The translations under genes were made by a program, and so were the position numbers. Positions 6,492 to 12,465 of a stretch of 12,465 nt of DNA are shown piece after piece. Position 1 is the first letter of the stretch, and every line of letters begins with the position of its first letter. Under the pieces are notes generated by a model. The model did not search any database and was not told where the DNA came from. It worked only from the letters and a program-made list of their open reading frames with translations. Origin of the DNA: Thiotrichaceae bacterium (GTDB taxonomy: Bacteria > Pseudomonadota > Gammaproteobacteria > Thiotrichales > Thiotrichaceae). The stretch spans positions 1-12,465 of the forward strand of contig JALVEA010000149.1 of assembly GCA_027008665.1 (NCBI GenBank), read 5' to 3'.

Positions 6492-7190
6492 ATGTCGAGT
6501 AAACTTATTATTGCACTGGATTTTCCAGAGGCTAATAAAGCGATGCAATTTGTCAATCAATTATCGCCAGCAGAGTGTAAGCTAAAAATTGGTTTTGAGC
6601 TTTTTATTAGTGCAGGCCCTGAGATCGTTAAGCAACTAACAGAAAAGGGCTTTGATATTTTTCTTGATTTAAAATTTCATGATATCCCAAATACAGTTGC
6701 CTCTGTTTGTAAAGCAGCAGCAAAACTTGATGTTTGGATGATGAACGTGCATGCATCAGGCGGTTCTAAAATGATGTCTGCCGCAGTTGAAGCTTTAAAT
6801 GGGTTTGAGCAACCCCCCAAGCTTATTGCTGTTTCTGTCTTAACCTCAATGACAGATGATCAATTACAACAACTTGGTGTAAATGCAATCGCTGAAAATC
6901 AAGTAGCGCGTCTTGCAAAACTAGCTAAACAATCAGGCTTAGATGGAATGGTCTGTTCTGCGAAAGAAGCCACTTTATTACGCGAACTTATGGGTGAAAA
7001 TTTTCTTTTAGTAACCCCAGGTATTCGCCCATTAGGAGTCGAGAAAGGAGATCAAGCACGTGTAATGACACCTTCTGAGGCTATTAAAGCAGGTGCAGAC
7101 TATATCGTGGTAGGAAGACCAATTACACGCTCTAGTCAACCCTTACAAGTGATAGCAGAGATTAATGCGGAATTAATAGGGGCATCTTGA
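6492..7190 (+). CDS. pyrF: Orotidine 5'-phosphate decarboxylase
   Basis: The 232-aa enzyme decarboxylates OMP to UMP, the last step of de novo pyrimidine synthesis, in the cytoplasm. The catalytic set is visible: Asp10 (LDFP), Lys32 (KIGFE), and the Asp59-x-Lys61-x-x-Asp64-Ile65 array in DLKFHDIPNT. Late motifs are LVTPGIRP and the phosphate-binding GADYIVVGRPIT near the C-terminus. The length matches the short bacterial family. AAGGAG at 6481-6486 sits 5 nt before the ATG, and the gap to lapB is 15 bp, so the two are likely cotranscribed, as in related bacteria. It is convergent with rapZ across 63 bp. Confidence 0.98.
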   Translation: MSSKLIIALDFPEANKAMQFVNQLSPAECKLKIGFELFISAGPEIVKQLTEKGFDIFLDLKFHDIPNTVASVCKAAAKLDVWMMNVHASGGSKMMSAAVEALNGFEQPPKLIAVSVLTSMTDDQLQQLGVNAIAENQVARLAKLAKQSGLDGMVCSAKEATLLRELMGENFLLVTPGIRPLGVEKGDQARVMTPSEAIKAGADYIVVGRPITRSSQPLQVIAEINAELIGAS

Positions 7191-7220
7191 AAAAGTTCCT
7201 AAATGGTCTTCTGGAATTTT
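7191..7220 (+). terminator. Weak terminator candidate after pyrF
   Basis: AAAAgTTCC (7191-7199) pairs with GGAATTTT (7213-7220), leaving one bulged G, directly after the pyrF stop. A second loose repeat, TAGGAA (7223-7228) with TTCCTA (7251-7256), overlaps the rapZ stop. Neither is a strong terminator in either direction. Confidence 0.3.
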
Positions 7221-7253
7221 CATAGGAAAGGCTGAATTTTTATTATTATATTC

Positions 7254-8099
7254 CTAAAGTTCACGATGAGTCGTAATAATGGCGCTGTTTTTTTGTTGTT
7301 GGAAGCAGTGGGCAAGTTGTTCTACCAAATAAACGGAACGATGATGACCGCCTGTACAACCAATTGAAATAGTAAGATAGGCTCGTTGGTTTTCTATAAA
7401 ACGAGGAATCCAAGTTTGCAATAAATCAAGCATATCCTGTTTCATCTCTTGTACTAATTCTTGCTTATCTAACCACTCTATGATTTCAGTTTCTAGACCA
7501 TTATATTGGCGTAAAGAAGGTTCCCAGTAAGGATTAGGCAAACAACGTACATCAAATAAAAAATCAGAATCTCTTGGTGTCCCGTATTTAAAACCAAAGG
7601 ACTGAAATACCAATGATAACTGAAAATCACTCATAATACAGATACGTTTTTTTATCAGAGCTGCTAGTTCATAAATATCTGTCTGACTAGTGTCAATTTG
7701 TAGATCAGAGATTTCTCGTATTGAGGTCAATAGCTGTTCCTCTTCTAAGATACATGCTCGTAACGTTTGTTCTGGCTTAGAAAGTGGATGACGACGACGT
7801 GTCTCATCATAGCGTTTTAAGAGGATATTTTTGTTAGCATATAGGTAAATAATATCAATGTTGTATTGTTTTTTTAATTGTTGAACAAAAAGAGGAAGGG
7901 AGCCAAGGCAACGTTTTCCGCATCGGACATCAATACCAATTGCTATTTTTTGTTGCTTTAAGATTCGCTTTGTCTTAAAGAGAGAATCTAATAATTCAAC
8001 GGGCAGATTATCGACACAATAATACCCTTGATCTTCTAGTGTATGTAGTGCTTGAGATTTTCCAGCCCCTGACAGCCCCGTAATGATGACGATATGCAT
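7254..8099 (-). CDS. rapZ: RNase adapter protein RapZ (nucleotide-binding)
   Basis: This 281-aa protein matches RapZ/YvcJ (284 aa in E. coli). The N-terminal half is a P-loop domain, with Walker A GLSGAGKS at 8-15 and GIDVR near 55. The C-terminal half carries the conserved GFKYGTPRDSDFLFDVR, LPNPYW and CTGGHHRSV (248-256). In enterics, RapZ senses glucosamine-6-phosphate and delivers the small RNA GlmZ to RNase E; whether that role holds here is inference. Position after rpoN-hpf is standard, but ptsN, usually between hpf and rapZ, and npr, usually after it, are absent. Its ribosome binding site is poor (TAGGTTTATAGAGAA before ATG), and the 191-bp leader suggests expression apart from hpf. 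Confidence 0.95.
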   Translation of the reverse strand: MHIVIITGLSGAGKSQALHTLEDQGYYCVDNLPVELLDSLFKTKRILKQQKIAIGIDVRCGKRCLGSLPLFVQQLKKQYNIDIIYLYANKNILLKRYDETRRRHPLSKPEQTLRACILEEEQLLTSIREISDLQIDTSQTDIYELAALIKKRICIMSDFQLSLVFQSFGFKYGTPRDSDFLFDVRCLPNPYWEPSLRQYNGLETEIIEWLDKQELVQEMKQDMLDLLQTWIPRFIENQRAYLTISIGCTGGHHRSVYLVEQLAHCFQQQKNSAIITTHREL

Positions 8100-8164
8100 T
8101 TCTCTATAAACCTATTGTGTATAAAATTGATATTTATAATATAGAACTATTACAGTAGGTTTGG

Positions 8165-8241
8165 ATGCAGAAAGTAGCAACGATAGAAATATGATTGATG
8201 AAAGGAGGAAAAATAAAGAGGAAAGGAAGGTTAGTTTCGGT
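8165..8241 (-). terminator. C-rich, G-poor tract downstream of hpf (possible Rho loading site)
   Basis: Read on the minus strand, the region after hpf is a long pyrimidine tract with many C and very few G (for example CTTCCTTTCCTC and TTTTTCCTCC). Such C-over-G bubbles are typical Rho utilisation sites. It could end hpf transcripts before rapZ. This is an alternative reading of the same DNA as the plus-strand RNA candidate. Confidence 0.3.
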
Positions 8242-8242
8242 G

Positions 8243-8276
8243 TAGGGAAGATCAGTTACAATCTTCCCTATTTTTT
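8243..8276 (+). terminator. Strong plus-strand intrinsic terminator
   Basis: TAGGGAAGAT (8243-8252) and ATCTTCCCTA (8261-8270) form a perfect 10-bp stem around CAGTTACA, followed at once by T6 (8271-8276). Read on the minus strand the stem is followed by CACCGAAAC, with no T run, so it should not terminate hpf. Confidence 0.75.
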
Positions 8277-8290
8277 AAGTCATATGGAAA

Positions 8291-8617
8291 TTATTCCATA
8301 ATAAGGTTTCGATGTGCTCCTTCTCGATTATGATGGTCTTTAATTTTCTCTTTATGTTTAACTAATTGACGATCCAATTTATCAGTCAGAGCATCAATTG
8401 CAACGTACATGTCATTAGATATTGCATCAGCAAAAATGTGATTACCACTAACATGCAGTGATGCTTCTGCTTTATGTTCTAGTTTTTGGACTTCAAGAAT
8501 GACATTGATATTTAATACTTGGTCAAAATGACGACTGATACGCTTAAGTTTTTCATGTACATAATCATTAAGAGCTTCCGTCACTTCTATATGTCGACCA
8601 GTAATATTTAATTGCAT
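8291..8617 (-). CDS. hpf: Ribosome hibernation promoting factor, short form
   Basis: The 108-aa protein has the HPF/YfiA fold signature from its first residues (MQLNITGRHIEVTEALNDYV, then KLKRISRHFDQV, and MYVAIDALTDKLDRQLVKHKEK). It lacks the C-terminal dimerisation domain of long HPF, so it should work like the short gammaproteobacterial form, which binds the 30S decoding region in stationary phase and helps form inactive 100S ribosomes. AAGGAG (plus positions 8624-8629) stands 6 nt before the ATG. It follows rpoN after 88 bp, which holds a small inverted repeat (8643-8648 with 8662-8667) but no clear promoter. The usual next gene, ptsN, is missing. Confidence 0.96.
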   Translation of the reverse strand: MQLNITGRHIEVTEALNDYVHEKLKRISRHFDQVLNINVILEVQKLEHKAEASLHVSGNHIFADAISNDMYVAIDALTDKLDRQLVKHKEKIKDHHNREGAHRNLIME

Positions 8618-8705
8618 AGTTTTCTCCTTATTGTTTTTAGTCGAATTTGGCTGTTTTGAGAAAATTCAAACCAAACTCACCAATTAGCACGCTTAGACAA
8701 ATATA

Positions 8706-10145
8706 CTAAGCAAACATTTTTCTCTCATGAGACGAAGGAATGTTCATTGCTTCTCGGTATTTAGCGACAGTACGTCGCGCTACATTGATCCCCTGCTTTT
8801 CGAGCAGGTTCATCAATTTGCTGTCACTTAGAGGTTTATTACTCGCCTCTGTCGTGATTAATTTTTTTATCATGGCTTGAATAGCGGTAGCTGAGCAAGC
8901 CCCTCCTGTATTCGTACGAACATGGCTGGAAAAGAAATATTTAAATTCATAAATTCCACGCGGTGTATGCAGATATTTTTGTGTGGTAACACGAGAAATA
9001 GTCGATTCATGAAGATCTAATTGTTCTGCAAGGTCTTTTAGGATCATGGGTTTCATTGCCTCTTCACCATATTGTAAAAAAGCAGATTGTCTCTCTACAA
9101 TAGCATTAGCAACATTGAGCACGGTACTATTTCTATTATCAATGCTTTTTATGAACCAGCGCGCTTGTTGCATATTATTTTTCAAATAATCTTTATCTGT
9201 TTTATTAGAAAGGTTAGTCAGCATATTCGCGTAATAATTGTTTATTTGTAATTCAGGTAGAGTTTCTTGATTTAAAGAGACAACCCATAAGCCTTTAATT
9301 TTTCGCACATAAACATCGGGTGTAATGTAATCTGTTGTCGAATGATTAAAAACATCACCAGGACTTGGATTAAGGGATTGTATCAATCTCATTAGTTCTT
9401 CAAATTTTCCCATTGTCAGTTTTAGTTCTTTCCTTAACTTTATATAGTCCCGTTTTTGTATCAAGTCCAGATATTTTTGTAGAAGTTTTTTAGCAGGATT
9501 GATTAAAACATGATCACTATAGTGGTGTTCTAATTGTAATAACAAGGTCTCGGAGAGACTTCTTGCACCAATCCCAACAGGATCTAAATGTTGAATATAT
9601 TGTAAGATTGCATCAACTTCATCTTCTTCAATAAGGAGTTTTTGTTGTAAAGATTTTAAAATATGCCCCGTCGATTCGGTTAAAAATCCATTAGGATTGA
9701 TATAAGAAATAATGGTTGTTGCTATTTCTTTGTCAATAGGACCCAATTGGCTTAGGTCGATTTGTTCTTGTAAATGACTACGCAATGTAACAGGGACAGA
9801 ATGAATGATGTCAATAAGATCTGAGGCGGTAGATTCGGAGCTATTACCGCTGTTTTTCCAGTCATTATCGTAGATTTCCCCCCAATCAGTATCGATATTA
9901 AGCTCTTCAGGAATAACATTATTTTCTTCTTGTAAACTATCAATCTCATCATTTTGAGCATCATTATCTATTGTTTCATACAATGAATCTTCAACTCGTT
10001 CTAATAAAGGATTCATGTCTATATTTTCTTGAATTTCTTGTTGCAATTCAATAGAGGAGAGTTGCAATAAACGAATCGCTTGTTGCAATTGTGGAGTCAT
10101 AGAAAGACTCTGTCCTAATTTTACACTAAGTCCCTGTTTTAACAT
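8706..10145 (-). CDS. rpoN: RNA polymerase sigma-54 factor
   Basis: At 479 aa it is full length (E. coli 477). Region I (residues 2-48) is the glutamine-rich, activator-responsive segment with SMTPQLQQAIRLLQLS. An acidic region II, rich in D, E and N, spans about 50-110. The core-binding domain runs to about 330. The helix-turn-helix segment LAEQLDLHESTISRV, near 370, leads to the RpoN box ARRTVAKYRE at 456-465, which reads the -24 element. It directs activator-dependent transcription, often assisted by IHF. The start gives the canonical MLKQGLSVKLGQSLSM N-terminus, but the Shine-Dalgarno is weak. The 129-bp gap from lptB is AT-rich and could hold a promoter (TTACAA, then TAATAA, on the minus strand), though I see no strong match. 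Confidence 0.98.
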   Translation of the reverse strand: MLKQGLSVKLGQSLSMTPQLQQAIRLLQLSSIELQQEIQENIDMNPLLERVEDSLYETIDNDAQNDEIDSLQEENNVIPEELNIDTDWGEIYDNDWKNSGNSSESTASDLIDIIHSVPVTLRSHLQEQIDLSQLGPIDKEIATTIISYINPNGFLTESTGHILKSLQQKLLIEEDEVDAILQYIQHLDPVGIGARSLSETLLLQLEHHYSDHVLINPAKKLLQKYLDLIQKRDYIKLRKELKLTMGKFEELMRLIQSLNPSPGDVFNHSTTDYITPDVYVRKIKGLWVVSLNQETLPELQINNYYANMLTNLSNKTDKDYLKNNMQQARWFIKSIDNRNSTVLNVANAIVERQSAFLQYGEEAMKPMILKDLAEQLDLHESTISRVTTQKYLHTPRGIYEFKYFFSSHVRTNTGGACSATAIQAMIKKLITTEASNKPLSDSKLMNLLEKQGINVARRTVAKYREAMNIPSSHERKMFA

Positions 10146-10274
10146 AGCTTATAGTTTTATTTTGTGGTGTTATTATTACTGTATCGCTAACATTGTAACA
10201 TGCTCTATTGTTTATAAAATACGAAATACTGATTGATGGTATGAATATTGCTTAAGAAATATTTTTATAATAGC

Positions 10275-11000
10275 TTAAAGCTTAAAGTTTTCACCTAGAT
10301 AGATTTCCCGAGCTTGTTTATTTTGTAATATTTCTTCTGGAGAACCCGCAACGAGAATAGAGCCATTACCGAGTATATAAGCTCGGTCACAAATGCTCAG
10401 TGTTTCACGTACATTATGATCCGTGATAAGCACCCCAATACCACGTTGTTTTAGATGGGTCACAATTTTTTGAATCTCTATCACAGAAATAGGATCAACA
10501 CCTGCGAAGGGTTCATCTAATAAAATAAAAGAAGGTTCCGTTGCCAATGCCCTTGCAATCTCTACCCGTCGCCTTTCTCCACCTGATAAACTAATACCTA
10601 AGCTATCACGAATATGGGTAATTTGAAATTCTTCTAATAAACTTTCCAGTTTGGCTAAACGAGCTTGTCGATCAAGGTCTTTACGTGTTTCTAAGATAGC
10701 ATAAATATTATCAGCCACTGAAAGTTTACGAAAAATACTCGCCTCTTGAGCTAGATAACCAATTCCATGACGTGCGCGTAAATGCATTGATAAATCAGTC
10801 AGATCAGTTTGATCCAATAAAATATGCCCTTTATCCGAAGCAACTAAACCCACGATCATATAAAAACAGGTTGTTTTTCCAGCGCCATTGGGGCCTAAAA
10901 GCCCTACTACTTCAGAATCATTGACCTGCAAGGAAACGTCTTTGATAATAGTGCGTTTGCCGTAGCTTTTATTCAGATTTTTTGCAACAAGAATAGTCAA
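10275..11000 (-). CDS. lptB: LPS export ABC transporter ATP-binding protein LptB (TTG start)
   Basis: The cytoplasmic ATPase of the LptB2FGC complex drives LPS from the inner membrane to the outer membrane. With a TTG start at 11000 (one base after the lptA stop) the protein is 241 aa, exactly the E. coli length, and the numbering agrees: Walker A GPNGAGKT 36-43, Q-loop Gln85, signature LSGGE 138-142, Walker B FILLDE 158-163 with catalytic Glu163, switch His195. It ends in YLGENFKL like its relatives. An ATG at 11042 would add 14 residues (MYMLFSIQRIKRNK) inside lptA and is less likely. Coupled translation from lptA is expected. Confidence 0.95.
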   Translation of the reverse strand: MTILVAKNLNKSYGKRTIIKDVSLQVNDSEVVGLLGPNGAGKTTCFYMIVGLVASDKGHILLDQTDLTDLSMHLRARHGIGYLAQEASIFRKLSVADNIYAILETRKDLDRQARLAKLESLLEEFQITHIRDSLGISLSGGERRRVEIARALATEPSFILLDEPFAGVDPISVIEIQKIVTHLKQRGIGVLITDHNVRETLSICDRAYILGNGSILVAGSPEEILQNKQAREIYLGENFKL

Positions 11001-11001
11001 T

Positions 11002-11517
11002 TTATTTCGCTTTATTCGTTGGATGGAAAACAGCATGTACACGGCTTTTATTATTCTTCTTATTGCCCGCTTTTAATGCCCCTGTGAGAGTAGAAAATTC
11101 AATATAGTTACTACTGAACTGATCATTGCCTTGTGACAGTAGCGCATTGCCACTCAGAATTAGTCGTTTTTTATCCACTAAATAGCGCATTTGCTTTGCC
11201 CTTCCTTTGGCTAATTTTCCGCTATCCATTCGTTGCTCAACAGTGAGCGGATTACCCGTTGCAGTAATACGGACAATTTTATTATTAGGTGCATTAATTT
11301 CAATACGTGCCGCATGAATTTTAAGCGTACCCTGTTGAATAGAAACATTGCCTTGATAGACTGCTGTACCTGCTGATTTATTAAAGACAACTGAATCAGC
11401 ATCAATAGAAACAGGTTGGCTAGCATCTGATTTTACAGCACTGCTCGATAGAGGAAAAAGTAGCAAAGTAGAAAAAACTACTATGTTACGGATTAGGATC
11501 AAATTTTGCATGTACAT
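11002..11517 (-). CDS. lptA: LPS transport periplasmic protein LptA
   Basis: This 171-aa protein is the periplasmic bridge of the Lpt machine and forms a beta-jellyroll groove carrying LPS from LptC to LptD. Residues 1-27 are a signal peptide with Arg10, a hydrophobic stretch (IVVFSTLLLFPL) and a likely cut after SSSA. The mature part shows the OstA-like pattern QPVSIDADSVVF, GTAVYQGNVSIQQGTLKIHA and LSGNALLSQGNDQFSSNYIEF. The 5' end overlaps lptC by 32 bp in another frame. ATG 11517 is preferred over ATG 11511 because AGGA lies 9 nt before it. The C-terminal tail is basic, with KNNK and NKAK. Confidence 0.95.
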   Translation of the reverse strand: MYMQNLILIRNIVVFSTLLLFPLSSSAVKSDASQPVSIDADSVVFNKSAGTAVYQGNVSIQQGTLKIHAARIEINAPNNKIVRITATGNPLTVEQRMDSGKLAKGRAKQMRYLVDKKRLILSGNALLSQGNDQFSSNYIEFSTLTGALKAGNKKNNKSRVHAVFHPTNKAK

Positions 11518-12097
11518 TTGAAAGTATCCTGAGTTCTTGTTGATCTAATTTACTTTGTAAACCAGTGCCTGTGAGTAAACCATCCTTAGTAGTTAGTGTA
11601 ATCATAGCATCTGTAAAAATTTCCCGCTTGGTAGGATCAAAGGAAAGATGTTCGGTTTTTAAGCTAAAATCAGACGCATCATCCTTGCTATGATTTAATG
11701 CTATATTTTTAGGTATTAATATCGTTTTGTTATTGGATTTCTGAATAAGAACCGAACCTGCAAGTTCAATAACACCCTCTGTTTTCTTTTGCTCTGCCTT
11801 TTCAGCATCAATTAATAAATATTGTCCATCACTATCTGCCGCTTGAATAGCAGGATGAAAAATTTCACTCCCACCTGTTGAGTTTTTATGTACTAAGTGT
11901 TGAGCTTGTAGATAATATTTCATCACTCCATCACTGGATGTATTGAGTAATGAAAAATCACTAAGATAGTAATCAATTTGTCGTTCATTTTTTGCTGAAA
12001 CAAATTCCTGATAGGAAAGCCAAAAATTATTAAGCCATGTCACAGAGAGCGCAATAGCAATGGAAAAAATAACGAGTAGTAACCCTTTATAATTCAT
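11486..12097 (-). CDS. lptC: LPS export system protein LptC
   Basis: The 203-aa protein (E. coli 191) is the single-pass inner-membrane Lpt component that receives LPS from LptB2FG and hands it to LptA. Residues 4-22 form the N-terminal membrane anchor, leaving the rest in the periplasm. Typical LptC features are YYLSDFSLLNTSSDGVMKYY near 43-62 and the late EIFTDAMITLTTKDGLLTGTG. The family is weakly conserved, so position carries much of the identification: its ATG overlaps the kdsC stop as ATGA, and lptA and lptB follow directly. Confidence 0.93.
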   Translation of the reverse strand: MNYKGLLLVIFSIAIALSVTWLNNFWLSYQEFVSAKNERQIDYYLSDFSLLNTSSDGVMKYYLQAQHLVHKNSTGGSEIFHPAIQAADSDGQYLLIDAEKAEQKKTEGVIELAGSVLIQKSNNKTILIPKNIALNHSKDDASDFSLKTEHLSFDPTKREIFTDAMITLTTKDGLLTGTGLQSKLDQQELRILSNVHAKFDPNP

Positions 12098-12465
12098 TTC
12101 AGATAGCTTTCAAGAAGGATATGCAACTTACCTTGAGCCTCCAACAACATTTCACAAATTTCACGCACAGCCCCCTGACCTCCCCCTTGTTGAGAGACCC
12201 AGTCTGCATGTTTTAATACAAACCAATGGGCATCTTGTACTGCAATCGCTAAACCTACTTTTGTCATCACTGGCAAATCAATCACATCATCTCCAACATA
12301 GGCAATTTGTTGCGGAGACAAGCCTGTTTTGTCTAATAGTTTTTTAAACGCTAAGCCTTTGTCACTATAGCCTTGATAGATCATCTGAGGAGAAAGATTG
12401 AGATTAGAAGCTCGGTGATTAACTAGTTCAGACTCACGACCTGTAATAATAGCAACCCCAATGCC
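12094..12465 (-). CDS. kdsC: 3-deoxy-D-manno-octulosonate 8-phosphate phosphatase (partial)
   Basis: The gene enters from the right edge already in frame, and the 123 residues seen are the C-terminal two thirds. The enzyme is a HAD-family phosphatase that removes phosphate from KDO-8-P to give KDO for the LPS core. Visible are motif II VAIITGRES, the motif III lysine in YSDKGLAFKKLL, motif IV GDDVIDLPVM, and the KdsC tail GGGQGAVREICEMLLEAQGKL. The nucleophile DxD motif lies outside the window. An internal ATG at 12384 is not the start, because the motif II segment upstream of it is in frame and conserved. The 4-bp overlap with lptC indicates one operon for KDO synthesis and LPS export. Confidence 0.95.
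   Translation of the reverse strand, partial: GIGVAIITGRESELVNHRASNLNLSPQMIYQGYSDKGLAFKKLLDKTGLSPQQIAYVGDDVIDLPVMTKVGLAIAVQDAHWFVLKHADWVSQQGGGQGAVREICEMLLEAQGKLHILLESYLK

Larger units (their letters stand above)
8149..8276 (+). ncRNA. Candidate GGA-rich small RNA between rapZ and hpf
   Basis: The core evidence is a strong plus-strand terminator (8243-8276) in a 191-bp gap whose two flanking genes are both on the minus strand. A possible promoter is TTGTGT (8115-8120), 16 bp, TAATAT (8137-8142), giving a start near 8149 and an RNA of about 128 nt. The interior is purine-rich and carries six GGA motifs (8163, 8204, 8207, 8220, 8225, 8246), as in small RNAs that titrate CsrA/RsmA, though they are not clearly placed in hairpin loops. 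An inverted repeat (8110-8117 with 8153-8160) surrounds the promoter area. The 36-codon reading frame at 8191-8301 runs through the terminator and is not convincing. The 5' end and function are inference. Confidence 0.38.

Noticed and set aside
8120..8138. IHF site near TATCAATTTTATA upstream of rapZ
   Set aside because: One mismatch to a degenerate consensus in AT-rich DNA; similar matches occur elsewhere in the window, so it has little value.
8191..8301. 36-codon frame on the plus strand between rapZ and hpf
   Set aside because: It reads through the strong terminator, overlaps the end of hpf in antisense, and its codons simply reflect the purine tract.
8618..8705. Sigma-54 promoter before hpf
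   Set aside because: No GG-N10-GC spacing with the TGGCAC/TTGCW context could be found on the minus strand.

Overview
The window looks like ordinary core chromosome of an AT-rich gammaproteobacterium. Two gammaproteobacterial housekeeping blocks meet tail to tail: cmk-rpsA-ihfB-lapB-pyrF on the plus strand and kdsC-lptC-lptA-lptB-rpoN-hpf-rapZ on the minus strand. Gene content (a Lpt lipopolysaccharide exporter, LapB, KDO synthesis) shows a Gram-negative cell with LPS. I cannot name the genus. I see no insertion sequence, tRNA, rRNA, CRISPR array or phage gene.

Layout. Positions 1-1800 (minus) hold the first 600 codons of a large DUF3683-type FAD-linked oxidoreductase, cut by the left edge. 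A divergent intergenic region of 241 bp follows, with a clear -10 box for cmk. cmk (2042-2716) is separated from rpsA (3018-4685) by 301 bp of densely structured sequence. rpsA ends in a strong terminator (4736-4769). ihfB (4865-5170) is preceded by a tiny leader ORF whose stop overlaps the ihfB start. lapB (5328-6476) and pyrF (6492-7190) follow. On the minus strand, reading from the right edge, kdsC (partial), lptC and lptA overlap and lptB follows lptA directly. rpoN, hpf and rapZ come next, ending head-on against pyrF.

How the genes work together. kdsC (KDO supply), lptCAB (LPS transport) and lapB (control of LpxC turnover, hence LPS amount) all serve the outer membrane. rpoN, hpf and rapZ are the usual sigma-54 neighbours, but ptsN (EIIA-Ntr), normally between hpf and rapZ, and npr, normally after rapZ, are absent here. 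lapA, often just upstream of lapB, is also absent. cmk, rpsA, ihfB and pyrF serve nucleotide supply, translation and nucleoid structure.

The most notable non-coding signals are: (1) a nested stem structure at 2724-2877, with a 20-bp basal stem whose only deviations are G-U pairs in the plus-strand RNA, followed by a set of hairpins leading into an S1 start with little Shine-Dalgarno; (2) a plus-strand intrinsic terminator at 8243-8276 in a place where both flanking genes are on the minus strand, which points to a GGA-rich small RNA where ptsN would normally be; (3) the coupled leader ORF of ihfB. All base pairing was found by eye and no folding or database search was run.
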